Part shown: piece by piece, positions 1 to 10,540 of the stretch | Numbering within the stretch: the first letter of the stretch is position 1 | Layout: each line of letters opens with the position of its first letter | Assembly (NCBI GenBank): GCA_028752905.1 | Contig: JAQNBH010000005.1 | Coordinates: forward strand, 7,109,829 to 7,173,828 | Length of the DNA: 64,000 nt | Direction: 5' to 3' | Source of the DNA: Cladorhizidae sp. MBARI D1340-BT2 | Lineage: Eukaryota; Porifera; Demospongiae; Poecilosclerida; Cladorhizidae | The notes under the pieces: model-generated | Told to the model about the DNA's origin: nothing | Seen by the model: the letters and a program-made list of their open reading frames with translations, nothing else | The model's database searches: none | Program-made: the position numbers and the translations under genes

Positions 1-2
1 GC

Positions 3-212
3 GGCTCATATCGACGAGGAAAGCCTACATGTGGTGATGTGGATATCCTGGTCACTCACACTGATGGCCGCTCCTATCGAGGGGTGCTCGCCGCCTTGCT
101 GGAGAAAGGACATGAAGAAGGCTTCCTCACGGACGATCTCTCAGTCAGCCATGACACAAATGGTTCTGGCAAGTACCTTGGAGTGTGCAGGCTAGCGGGA
201 GAAGGAAGGAAG
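3..212 (+). CDS. POLL: DNA polymerase lambda (family X), exon a (5' part outside window)
   Basis: Family X DNA polymerase, which fills gaps in base excision repair and end joining in the nucleus. Read from base 3 the exon opens with [19 protein letters not shown], the Pol X nucleotidyl-transferase signature, containing the first two catalytic aspartates (DVD; D427 and D429 in human Pol lambda). It continues through EEGFLTDDL and [14 protein letters not shown], which is collinear with Pol lambda rather than Pol beta or TdT. The exon ends at AAG before gtgagagg (phase 0). With the three exons below it gives 160 residues plus stop, the length expected from this motif to the end of Pol lambda. 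The BRCT and 8-kDa domains would lie upstream of the window. The match comes from recognising the motifs; no alignment was run. Confidence 0.9.
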
Positions 213-330
213 GTGAGAGGAGGGTGTGTGGGGGGGGGGGGGGGGTGTGATTGGTGAGGAGAGTGGGAGGTGGGTGATCGGTGGGAGAGTGGGAGGTGGG
301 TGATTGGTGAGGAGAGTGGGAGGATTGTGT
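213..330 (+). repeat. G-rich imperfect minisatellite in Pol lambda intron
   Basis: Directly after the exon a donor is a run of about 15 G, then three imperfect copies of a unit built on gggaggtgggtgattggtga. Low-complexity purine-rich DNA; no coding sense. Confidence 0.6.
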
Positions 331-854
331 TTTGTTGTTCAAACTTTGTGATGTATTTTACTACCACAAGAACTGCTTACTCAACAAGATCTGAGGTCTT
401 GGGCTTTGTAATGCAGTGTAACTAGCACTAGGATATAATAACACTAACACTACCTCTTAGATTAATTAACACAATCTCTTGAAGTGTTGAGAAGCATTAG
501 TTTTGAGCTGGTTACAGACTAAGGTCGAGGGGGGGGGGGAGGGGGAGGGGGTGGCAATGTTCGCTGTTTTTTACGGTTAGAATTCTGTCTACCAGGTACG
601 ATGAAGAGGAGCATGCAAGTTTCACTATAACTTATCGATCCACATTTCCCCCATGAATCCTTCTATTTAGCTATCAGCGAATATTTAACCTCTTGAAACT
701 ATTTTGTCTCAATCTTTGTAATAAGAACCTTGAACTGTGTGTGTGTGCGAAAGGGAGAGAGATTTTGTGCATGTATAAGGGCAAAGTGCAGCCGATTTAT
801 GTTGGGTGGGGCACTATCTTTGTCACATTGGCTAATATCTCATGACCTCTGTAG

Positions 855-968
855 TTTCGTCGCCTGGATATTATGGTGGTCCCTTACTCCGAGTTTCCCT
901 TGGCTCTGCTGCACTTCACGGGCTCGGGTCACATGAACAGATCAATGAGAGCCAAGGCTGACAAAATG
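855..968 (+). CDS. POLL: DNA polymerase lambda, exon b (third catalytic Asp, nucleotide-binding loop)
   Basis: The acceptor is cctctgtag and the 38 codons join the previous exon in phase 0. [14 protein letters not shown] supplies the third catalytic aspartate (human D490). [15 protein letters not shown] is the nucleotide-binding segment that is YFTGS in typical Pol lambda; here the Tyr is His (codon cac). The exon ends at ATG before gtgcca, a rather weak donor, chosen because the protein then continues directly into GMSLSEHAL of the next exon. Confidence 0.85.
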
Positions 969-1170
969 GTGCCAACATGTGTGCACATGATATCTGCATT
1001 TTGTGTGTGTGTGGCCCACTTCTCCCTTTCTCCTCTCCTTTCTCCACTTTCTCTTCTTCCCCCCCCCTTCCTCAGGACTTGCAATTATCTAGCTTCTCTG
1101 TTGTTTCTGCAACCAGTGTGTGTGTTTTGTGTTGTCTGGGTTGTGTGTGTGTGTGTGCTTTGGCCCTCAG

Positions 1171-1353
1171 TACATAAGACTGATGAGGGAAGTGTTTCAC
1201 CTCAATCAACCTCAATCAATAAAGGAGCAGAGGAAAAAACCCCTCAAATCTTCCAAACCATCACCAGCTTTGCAGCAGCCAGAAGCTCCAGCAGGTCAGG
1301 GCTTGCAGGCTCAAGTGTGCATGGCCACAAACCACAAGCATCTTCCAGCCTGA
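1171..1353 (+). other. Exon-like open segment inside Pol lambda intron 2, unidentified
   Basis: After an acceptor-like tract (tttggccctcag) an open frame runs 61 codons, ending in TGA, and is rich in K, P, Q and S (for example [20 protein letters not shown]). It is in phase with exon b, so it could be an alternative terminal exon that truncates the polymerase, and an AATAAA-like sequence lies inside it. I do not recognise the peptide. The rest of 969-2460 shows no further structure beyond short GT-rich and T/C-rich tracts. Confidence 0.2.
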
Positions 1354-2459
1354 GTCACAGGGTTACTACACATCAATACTGCTACAAATCCGATAATCTA
1401 TTCCAACTAAGTGGTACCGACTATTGATCGTGCCATTGCTAGTTCATGCCACTGCAGTGGCTTGTCCAACTCTATATTGATTGGGTGGTACAGTACCAAT
1501 CTTGAGTTTAACCTATTTTATAATTGCAGGCAAAAACAACAAGCTTTATGCTCCGCTAAAACTCACTTTGGCAGCTTCTTAGTATCCTAACTGGTAGTTG
1601 TGGCTGGTTTTTAAACCCCAAAATGCTTCAAGCATGCCTTGAATCTTTTGCAAGGATAGTAAGCCAGCAGATCCCCAAAAATGATGAAAACCTTAAAACT
1701 GTCTTCAAGCTCTTGTGCCTATCCACTTTTTACCACATAACCTGCATACAATATGTCAATGTCGTAATTTTACTACCAGAAGACTCCAAACTGTCCAATG
1801 GATTGCAATGACTAATCCATTTCTCGATTCGGCAAAATCCCCGATAGGGATCGTCATTGTTATAAACGTGCTTGCATGCATGCAATATCAAGTCCAGTTA
1901 AGCTGAGTCAGCAAGAAGCTGCACGTTTTCGTATCAAATAGTGATCAGTTGGTTTCCTGGGAAGCTTACCCTTGTACCAATAGTTGACAGCACGGACCTT
2001 CAACAAAACCAGATAACTTATGATGCATGTGTGTATGTATATTAATAGTAGGCAAATGTGTGATAACTCTGGTAACTCATAATGTCTATGATTGGGTTAG
2101 CTGCTTGATTATAAAACAAATAGAAATGACAAAAAAATATATCTCAATGAATTCTCACCCGACATAACATTAAAATCACCTTCTCAAATACACTTCTCAA
2201 ATACAACACTTCTCAAATACACTTCAATTTTTATTCGCTCGACGTATAAAAACAAAAATAAACTGGTCAACACAAGAATTTACCAATCAGACCACAAATT
2301 GTTACAGGATCCTATTAATAAAATAATAATTATAAATGATGCTTTAAAAATATGTTACAGGTAAAGGGTCCTGTAGATGTTTGCCGTCTACATTTGTAAG
2401 CTCTTGTTCATTTATTTTTGTTAATTAAAAAATATATATATATATACCAACACATGTTA

Positions 2460-2488
2460 GTTGGGGGGGGGGGGGGGGGGGGGGGGGG
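2460..2488 (+). repeat. Poly-G tract of about 25 bases
   Basis: A near-uninterrupted G run shortly upstream of the 52-bp array. Long G or C runs recur across the window (near 230, 530, 10910, 20740, 21440, 23310, 43700) and are places where sequencing length errors are likely. Confidence 0.8.
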
Positions 2489-2821
2489 TTTAAGCATTTT
2501 GTCCTTTTTTCCATTTTTCATTTTTTTAATATTCAAATGTCTGTCTACATACAAGCTACTCGGTACAACACCAGAACTAGCCAATCATAAATGTTGTTCA
2601 GTATTACGTACGTTCCTTTTCATACCGCATTTCACCAAATACAAGTCAACCTCCATTTTTTTGATTATGTTGTATTTTGCAACAAAAAAACATTACCCCC
2701 TGCACGTGAGCATTCGCGAGTGGTACCTCAGACCCTTCGATGCCAATATTCATGGCAGACCTCGAGAAGCAAAATGTGAATGGAGTATTGTTCTCGACGA
2801 CTGCTACCAATCTTTGCGCTT

Positions 2822-3875
2822 ACTCTTCACAACGCCAGACCACTTGCCCTGTGTCCATTTTCTTCCAGTCTCTGCTCTTCACAACACCAGACCACTTGCC
2901 CTGTGCCCGCTTTCTTCCAGTCTCTACAAGACCACTTGCCCTGTGCCCGCTTTCTTACAGTCTCTGCTCTTCACAACACCAGACCACTTGCCCTGTGCCC
3001 GCTTTATTCCAGTCTCTACAAGACCACTTGCCCTGTGCCCGCTTTCTTCCAGTCTCTGCTCTTCACAACACCAGACCACTTGCCCTGTGCCCGCTTTCTT
3101 CCAGTCTCTGCTCTTCACAACACCAGACCACTTGCCCTGTGCCCGCTTTCTTCCAGTCTCTGCTCTTCACAACACCAGACCACTTGCCCTGTGCCCGCTT
3201 TCTTCCAGTCTCTGCTCTTCACAACACCAGACCACTTGCCCTGTGCCCGCTTTCTTCCAGTCTCTGCTCTTCATAACACCAGACCACTTGCCCTGTGCCC
3301 GCTTTCTTCCAGTCTCTGCTCTTCACAACACCAGACCACTTGCCCTGTGCCCGCTTTCTTCCAGTCTCTGCTCTTCACAACACCAGACCACTTGCCCTGT
3401 GCCCGCTTTCTTCCAGTCTCTGCTCTTCACAACACCAGACCACTTGCCCTGTGCCTGCTTTCTTCCAGTCTCTGCTCTTCACAACACCAGACCACTTGCC
3501 CTGTGCCCACTTTCTTCCAGTCTCTACAAGACCACTTGCCCTGTGCCCGCTTTCTTCCAGTCTCTGCTCTTCACAACACCAGACCACTTGCCCTGTGCCC
3601 GCTTTCTTCCAGTCTGCTCTTCACAACACCAGACCACTTGCCCTGTGCCCGCTTTCTTCCAGTCTCTGCTCTTCACAACACCAGACCACTTGCCCTGTGC
3701 CCACTTTCTTCCAGTCTCTGCTCTTCACAACACCAGACCACTTGCCCTGTGCCCACTTTCTTCCAGTCTCTGCTCTTCACAACACCAGACCACTTGCCCT
3801 GTGCCCGCTTTCTTCCAGTCTCTGCTCTTCACAACACCAGACCACTTGCCCTGTGCCCGCTTTCTTCCAGTCTCT
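2822..3875 (+). repeat. 52-bp tandem array, about 21 units, each with a 3' splice-site motif
   Basis: The unit is 52 bp (for example starts at 3061, 3113, 3165 and 3217), with three short units of about 40 bp near 2930, 3020 and 3527 lacking the cttcacaacacca part. Each unit ends in a C/T-rich tract plus AG (cccgctttcttccag) on the + strand, the sense strand of the surrounding polymerase intron. Fifty bases beyond the array comes a T-rich acceptor at 3908-3922. Open frames through the array reflect the repeats and are not genes. Confidence 0.9.
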
Positions 3876-3924
3876 AACAAGTTTTTTAAATTTATTTTTT
3901 TAACATTTTTTTGTCTCCACAGAG

Positions 3925-3978
3925 ATGACTTGTGTAGAAGACATAGCTCGAGCTCTGGCCAGGAAAGGCCTCGAAATG
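3925..3978 (+). other. Candidate 54-nt in-frame cassette exon of the Pol lambda gene
   Basis: A strong acceptor (ttttttgtctccacagag) precedes ATG ACT TGT and a donor gtgagaag follows CTCGAAATG. If the second AG of the cacagag pair is used, the exon is 54 nt, has no stop, and is phase 0 at both ends like exons b and c. It would insert MTCVEDIARALARKGLEM between ADKM and GMSLSEH. Using the first AG gives 56 nt and an early stop. Pol lambda aligns without it, so it would be optional or a non-productive exon. No transcript data are available. Confidence 0.3.
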
Positions 3979-5171
3979 GTGAGAAGCTCCGACAGTCACA
4001 TACTCGGGCAAAGTTAGTATACGGCTTCCATCTTGGAAGTATAAGGCTTCATGTCGCCCTCCCTAGCAATGTCGCCCTCCCTAGCAATGCATTTGAAATG
4101 CAACTACATGTACTCCAATTACTAATGTTATGAGCTTTCTTGAAGGTATTGCTCAAAGGCAGCACACTCTAACATGATCTTTAGACATCATAGGTACATA
4201 TAATCCCATAAAACATTATTTAGGCTGGTTGTCCCAAATCATTATATATATATATATACATACATAATATATAATACATATAATATATATAATACACATT
4301 ATAATATATTTTACAAGACAAAAAATGTTTTGATTGACTTGTAAAAATAAAAAAATAAGAATTTACCAATGCCAACCACAAACATTTGTAGAACCTTTGA
4401 TGAACACCAAATATAATTCAATTTATAATGTTTGTAGTAAACATTAGTAAATTCTTAATTCCATTTCATTTGTGTGTGGACTGTGGTGTCCATATATTAA
4501 AGGTAGATGCATTTCTTCTTGTGAAATGTTTTTGTCTTGTTTTTTAAATTAAGATTTTGTTTTAGTTGAGCAACTGATCAATCATAACTGATATTCTTTG
4601 CGATGTTTATTATATATTATTTTATATACACGCGTGCCTGTCTTCATGCATACATGGATCATAAGTAGTAGTTTTGTTGAGGTCTGTGCTGTTAACTGTT
4701 ATCACAAGAGTACGCACGCTTCTGAGGAAATCAACTGCTTCTTTGCAGTGAATCAGCTCAGCTTGCACACACTCATGAGTGTGTATTGTATTGACTCAAT
4801 TTTCAGATGTTTCGTGTATTTGGAAACAGATTAGTCTCAGCATTGCAGTGGACAATTTGGAGTCTTCTGGTAGTAAATGAATGGACCTATGGTACACAAG
4901 TTAGAAGATGAATTTCACAGTTTTTAACATTGTGGGGGTTACTGGTTCACTACCTTCACGGGCATGCTGGATGTGTTTGGGAGTTAAAATCAGCCACAAG
5001 TGCTATATATATACTAAGAAGCTTCCCGAGAGAGCTTGAGCCGAGGTATAAACCTTGTGTGTGTTGTTATATACTATCCTCCTATTTTTAAATAGAAGTC
5101 AAACATTATAGGGAGTGCTATTGCACAATCACATATCTACACTGAGAATATCTTTATCCTTTATTCATTAG
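3979..5171 (+). other. Remainder of Pol lambda intron 2
   Basis: AT-rich intron with a TA-rich stretch at 4240-4315 and a short doubled segment (gtcgccctccctagcaat) near 4054-4088. No coding exon or mobile-element ends were recognised. Confidence 0.5.
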
Positions 5172-5219
5172 GGCATGTCACTGTCTGAACATGCTCTGTG
5201 CACTGGAGTCATAAGAAGA
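5172..5219 (+). CDS. POLL: DNA polymerase lambda, exon c (16 codons)
   Basis: A small exon between acceptor ttattcattag and donor gtgagtct. It encodes GMSLSEHALCTGVIRR, matching the conserved GMSLSEHAL segment of Pol lambda just after the nucleotide-binding loop. Both ends are phase 0, so it joins its neighbours without a frame change. It is too short to stand out as an open frame alone and is supported by homology and splice sites. Confidence 0.85.
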
Positions 5220-5636
5220 GTGAGTCTCTGCACTTGCAACTCTACACACACACACACACCACACACATGCACACACCACACCAGCCATATGTATGCACAC
5301 TGCACACATGTGCACACACATATTTCCATATAACATTAGGTAGGAAATATGCAGGTATAGCTGTACAAGACAGAAAGAATATTTTGCACAGGGAAATGGA
5401 TGGCAAGGAGACACACACTTGTAATAGCAGTCACAGTTATTGTGTGGATGTCTCACTGGTTTCTCTTTCTGTGCGGCCATGCTTGTAAGCCATCTCCATA
5501 TTAGTTTTTAATCGTGTATTAGAGTGCTTGGAATAAAGAATGTGATTCTTCTCTGCCTTTCCTCTTTCTCTGCAAGTGTGCAAAAGTAGTGCCAAGAGTC
5601 TAACTATTACAATCAAATGCATAATTGCTGTTGCAG

Positions 5637-5747
5637 AATGGAGAGAAAATATTCGATGGCACTCCATTGCCAGTCACCTGTGAGGAGGACGTCTTTAAGT
5701 ACTTGGGGATAGACTACAGGGAGCCACACGACAGAGACTGGGACTAA
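5637..5747 (+). CDS. POLL: DNA polymerase lambda, terminal exon
   Basis: Acceptor tgctgttgcag, then 36 codons and TAA. The protein has TPLPVTCEEDVFKYLGIDYR followed by EPHDRDWD, the typical Pol X C-terminus (human Pol lambda ends in YREPAERDW). This fixes the 3' end of the gene on the + strand. It faces the 3' end of the NEDD1-like gene about 3 kb away, so the two genes are convergent. Confidence 0.88.
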   Translation, partial: NGEKIFDGTPLPVTCEEDVFKYLGIDYREPHDRDWD

Positions 5748-6529
5748 AGGTGGCAAACAGCCAAGTCGCAGACGGACAGACAGAAAATAATAGTTATGGA
5801 TCTATCAAGCTTCATCACAAAACTAATACATGTAGGACCACCTCAAGTCATTTTTATATCATCTTAGCCCTGATATAATAGTGATCATGAAACATGCAGT
5901 ATACTTTTACTATGGACAGTAATTTGCTGTTGTGTGTGAGACCACCATACACACCATCCACATCAGTTCAATGCTTCATACAGGGGAATATTTTCAGGGG
6001 ATTAGTGACTTCAATCCCCAAATAAGTACGCCGGAAGAGCAGCAGAGCAGGTGTGGCTTCCTCTACATGCTGAAAAATCCACAAATGATTTCCCTGTGAA
6101 GTAACTTTTCAACATTATAGAACTGTTTCTACTCTTTAAGGGGGTGCTTTAGGTCAAACCACAGAAAACATTGCCACGAAGTAAAAACCATCATAACTTT
6201 TAGGTTTCTAGGGCTATAAATAAAATTTTATAGTCACAACCTGCAAATGTCCAGCCCCTCGAAAAGGTCCCTCTATAGACATTCCTCATCCTTACAACTG
6301 AACTCGGCTATGAACTTCCAAGCTAGACATCTCGAGAGGCTGGGCACTTGATACTAGCTAGGGAATTCAAATTATTGTGATCGCCCAGCTGACATGATTT
6401 CATTAACAAGAGAGAGAGCCTTAGATGTTTGGTTAGTTGAGTGACGAGACTTTCTGGAACTTCTCTACATTAGTTCCTACTCCAATTGTTTGAAGTACAA
6501 ATGTGATGATTTTTTCCCAGTCCTTTTAA
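5748..6529 (+). other. Pol lambda 3' flank / probable 3' UTR
   Basis: No gene. An AATAAA hexamer at 6219-6224, about 470 bp after the stop, is a candidate poly(A) signal on the + strand. A TTAAGGGGGTGC sequence near 6137 resembles an end of the TTAA-flanked elements seen further right, but no partner end was found. Confidence 0.4.
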
Positions 6530-7262
6530 CGGGCAATGTTATAATTATCTGTGCAATGTATTTTGGGCAATGTTATAATTATTGTTCTGTGCACGTTATA
6601 ATTTTTGAGCAATGTTATAATTATTCTGTGCAATGTTATAACTGTGCAGTGTTATAATTATTCTGTGCAATGTTATAACTGTGCAATGTTATAACTATTC
6701 TGTGCAATGTTATAACTTGTGTAGCGTTATAATTATTCTGTGCAATGTTATAACTGTGCAGTGTTATAATTATTCCGTGCAATGTTATAACTGCAGTGTT
6801 ATAATTATTCTGTGCAATGTTATAATTATTCTGTGCAATGCTATAACTGTGCAGTGTTATAATTATTCTGTGCAATGTTATAACTGTGCAGTGTTATAAT
6901 TATTCCGTGCAATGTTAAACTGTGCAGTGTTATAATTATTCTGTGCAATGTTATAACTGTGCAGTGTTATAATTATTCTGTGCAATGTTATAACTGTGCA
7001 GTGTTATAATTATTCCGTGCAATGTTATAACTGTGCTGTTTCCGTGCAATGTTATAAATGTGCAGTGTTATAATTATTCTGTGCAGTGTTATAATTATTC
7101 TGTGCAGTGTTATAATTATTCCGTGCAGTGTTATTCTGTGCAGTTATAATTATTTTGGTCTGTGCAGTGTTATAATTTTTCTGGTCAATGTTATAATTAT
7201 TCTGTGCAATGTTATTTTGGGCATGTTATAATTTCTCTGGGCAATTTTTTTGTGCACAATGT
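6530..7262 (+). repeat. Imperfect tandem repeat, about 37-bp unit
   Basis: Alternating half-units of the type tgcaatgttataact and gtgcagtgttataattattc repeat about 19 times with small deletions. The two halves are related, so the array probably grew from a shorter unit of about 18 bp. It lies between the two convergent genes. Confidence 0.85.
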
Positions 7263-7314
7263 TATATATAAATATGCACATTTATACATCACGTCATCTG
7301 TGGCTAATCTGATT

Positions 7315-7545
7315 GGTTAATAACTATAGGTTACATAGGCACGTAACCTACACTTTTAACCGCATGTAGTTTAGCGCGTGCGCAATGCAGTATAAGTAAG
7401 ATAGCCTATACAAAAGAGTCGGTTATGCGCCAGTGTAACCTACTCGTTTGCTGTTACATTCCTTGGCTTCGCCTCGGGGTAAACGCAAACTCGGAGGTTA
7501 CATAGGCGCATAACCGACTCTTTTGTAGGCATCCTATACATAACT
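7315..7545. repeat. Fold-back (inverted repeat) element
   Basis: The segment ending at 7440 (acaaaagagtcggttatgcg and on) is the inverse of 7495-7528 (cgcataaccgactcttttgt), with arms of about 32 bp and few mismatches around a loop of about 54 bp. A third related piece with ggttacataggc lies near 7329. This looks like a small MITE or hairpin element; no target duplication was identified. Confidence 0.6.
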
Positions 7546-8590
7546 GTCTAAAATTATACGCAGGCAAAGGACTTAGCCAAATATATATTGTTGTCATAAA
7601 GTTGGCTGCATGTAACATTGATGACAAATATATCATTAAAGTACATGAGATCATTGCTATTCATCGAGCTCCAAACTTGGACCTTTGCAAGTACGTACAT
7701 CATGTTGTTTTGTCTTCCCTAGTGCATAGATGGAAGGTGGCCATGGTGACTGTATACGTGTGAGGATCAGGTGATGACTATGGCCAAATATGGTTATTTT
7801 CAAGACTGAGCAGGCTTCAAAGATATGGACATTCCATGACATTTTACACTTCTAGATCGAGTTCACACCGTCCTAGTTGGCTGACCCACACAATTATGGC
7901 TACATCACACACTGGTCCTTCATCCTTACATCTGGACATTGAGCGACATGCATGTGACGATTACCGCCATCCAAATCTCAGGTTTTTAAATTTTTTTATT
8001 TTATGACTGTGTTGCTTAGTTAACAAAAACTTATGGATGGATTTTCATGAAATTATATGTATAGATTAGGCATGGATCAAGGAACAATCCTTTACATTTT
8101 GGTTTCAAACGCTATATAGAAGCCACCATCACTAGAAATAGTACCAGCCATTTTGTTTAGTGCACATGCATCCTTCGCATCAATTGGCAACAATAGCTCG
8201 CAAATTATTTGTCTTCAACACACAGTACAGAAATAGAAAAGATGGATGAATATGTATGGACTGAACCGATTAATGTGTACAACTCTGATGGTGCTATACG
8301 CTCCCGACCAAGTAGACTAAACTGTACACTTTGATATCAATAACTCTACAAAAATTGTGTAGAAGTGGCAGAGGTTTGCAGTCTCTGATTGCTCTTGTTC
8401 TTAAATTGCAGTTGAGCCGAGATGTTTAGTCGGGTCATAAGTTTGGCTGAGTGCAAAATCACAAACATTGTCTTCACTTCATCCACACGGAATTGGAGCT
8501 GATGAGATACCAAATATATTTATAATATATAATAGACATGTATAGAGAGCTCACCACCCTGATATAAAATAAATATATGAGAGGTCTAGA
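7546..8590. other. Intergenic region without recognised genes
   Basis: Mixed unique sequence downstream of both convergent genes. No supported exon, RNA gene or repeat was found. Confidence 0.4.
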
Positions 8591-8596
8591 TTTATT
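8591..8596 (-). promoter_or_regulatory. Candidate poly(A) signal (AATAAA) of NEDD1-like gene
   Basis: TTTATT on the + strand reads AATAAA on the - strand, about 160 bp past the NEDD1-like stop codon. Position and orientation fit a poly(A) signal. Confidence 0.5.
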
Positions 8597-8754
8597 GATT
8601 CCAACAAAGTGATTACAAATGGCAATAAAGAAAGAAAAAAATAGTGTATCCGCAGCAACAGCTGGCTGTTACACAGGAATGATATATATACACACACACA
8701 TATATATATAATACACCTGCACAATTATATGAGAAAGTAGAACTATGACATCTG

Positions 8755-8862
8755 CTAATGCTTGGGCATGCATTGATGGACCAAGTTTTTCACATGTTCA
8801 AGATCCCTGTCCAGTTGCTCAACTTTATCTGTTAGTACAGCAAATTGGCTAGCAATCTGATG
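8755..8862 (-). CDS. NEDD1: NEDD1-like protein, terminal exon (coiled coil)
   Basis: On the - strand the acceptor cacaacatattgcag is followed by 35 codons and TAG. The peptide HQIASQFAVLTDKVEQLDRD then LEHVKNLVHQCMPKH has heptad-like hydrophobic spacing and is probably helical or coiled coil. It continues the NEDD1 C-terminal helical region in phase 0 from the exon at 9164-9230. NEDD1 brings the gamma-tubulin ring complex to centrosomes and spindles through this end of the protein. Confidence 0.7.
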   Translation of the reverse strand, partial: HQIASQFAVLTDKVEQLDRDLEHVKNLVHQCMPKH

Positions 8863-9163
8863 CTGCAATATGTTGTGCAATAATGACAAATAAAGAAAAA
8901 ATAAATAAAAAGCCACATTGAATTAGCAGTTAGCAGTCATAAATATTTCTAAAAGTGTCCACATCAATAGCTTGTAAAGAGTAAAGCAGATGCACCATCT
9001 CCTCATGCAGTGTGATTGTATGGGTGAAGGTCCTCAAGGAGCAGCTTATCTTGTGATCATTCATCATTAGTAATTACACTACACCACCCACCCTCAGTTC
9101 CTTAAAAAGGGGTGGGAGAAGGGGTGTGGCATTGGCAGTAATTATCCTAGTACATGTACTCAC

Positions 9164-9230
9164 TTGTAATGCACAGACAGACTTGCAGAGGTCCACGCTG
9201 AGAGCTCTGATGTCTTGGTGCAATATATCT
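9164..9230 (-). CDS. NEDD1: NEDD1-like protein, penultimate exon
   Basis: A 67-nt exon between acceptor cctttctgcag and donor gtgagtac. Its first base completes the Ile codon split with the exon at 21506-21690, and it encodes DILHQDIRALSVDLCKSVCA then LQ. The HQDI..L.V.L pattern matches the conserved HRDIVNLQVEM of NEDD1 without gaps. Confidence 0.72.
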
Positions 9231-10540
9231 CTGCAGAAAGGAAACAAAAATGACTCGACAGAATGTACAGCAAATATTTAATGGTCAAAAACTTGGCCAA
9301 TTTTTAATCTGTTTATGGGTTGATTTGTGGATGGAGTCCATATGCCCAACTCGAGTAAGATTTCTGACAATGGCTACCAAAAAATAGGCAAGGAATCTCA
9401 GCTGTGGTACAATATTCAATAGACAACCTTCCCTTGTGCCATTTTAATAAAAATATTATTTATAGCTATAACTTTCCAAACTGTTCAGAATGCAAATACA
9501 ATTAAACAGCAGTTTGGTAAAGAATCAGCTCCATTGACGTAAGCAAGCAAGAGCTACCTAGGGCTCTATCTACAACAAGAATTACAGCAAAGAAATCTGA
9601 AGAAAAACACTTCAGGTTATTCTACACCTTTATCAACAACACTGCCCTAACATAGTCAGCGCTACTACACTTCAGAATAACAATTCCGTCCTTTGTCTTC
9701 CCATTGATTAGTATACCAACATGATTTGCGCATGTATTAGAGCGCAGTTTCACTTTTTCACCGTGCTATTTGTGTATTCGTGAGAAAAGTACAATAACAT
9801 TATGATTTGGCTAACCACTGTGAAATGTCACGTCAATAGCCACAAGACTCTAAGGCATTTTACTACAGGAAGCAATTCAGGTATGGTGTTATATTATTAT
9901 TATGGCTGTCTGGAGTGTGTAGATGTTCATAGACACTCTTTATACGGATGGGGAGGGAGTGCCCTCTGGGATATCCACCCCCCCTCCCCCCCCTTCCCAC
10001 AATTTTGTAAATCACAGGGAATGGTTCCAAAGGATGCTTTCAAGTAACTCTCTTAAGCCCATCTTCAAAACCACAATGCAGCCAAGTTATCGCTATTCTG
10101 GTTGCTGCACTACACTAAGAGCAAGCTAAGAACATGGTCCTCGGTTTTGCTGAGAGGGTATGTAGCGTCAGACATTGGCATGTAAGTACAAACACCTAGT
10201 CCCGCTACATGACAGGTACCAATGAAGTAGTGCCTGCCTACATGATCCTGCGCTGTACACATACAACATATTGATTACATCATAGCTATATATGTGGCAT
10301 CCACTATAAGGTACTTGGCTTAGCTTTCTTGCTCGACTATTTTATTTTCAATACAAAATTGCATCGGAACAATCTTAGATAATAAACGAAATGAAAAAAA
10401 CTTCTCTTCTTTAATTGTCTTCTTCCCCCCCTAATATGAAGCACTGATGATGATCTGGACTAAGTCCCTCCCCTATGCTGTGCTCAGCGGTGTAGGTGTA
10501 GGCTTAGGCTGGTCACTCATAGCAAAGTGCCAGTAGATTG
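9231..10540. other. Start of the 12.3-kb NEDD1-like intron, no genes
   Basis: Intronic sequence (intron 9231-21505 on the - strand). Apart from a C-rich tract at 9977-9997 nothing stands out before the MITE at 10541. Confidence 0.4.

Noticed and set aside
2418..4133. 571-codon open frame over the 52-bp array as a gene
   Set aside because: It is mostly repeat translation, includes poly-G, and overlaps a polymerase intron; other frames are equally open.
6137..6165. TTAAGGGGGTGCTTTAGG as the end of another TTAA transposon
   Set aside because: No inverted partner was found downstream.
8498..8510. Other CTGATGA occurrences (near 1178, 8498, 10443, 20717) as hammerhead ribozymes
   Set aside because: None has a pairing stem II followed by GAAA.
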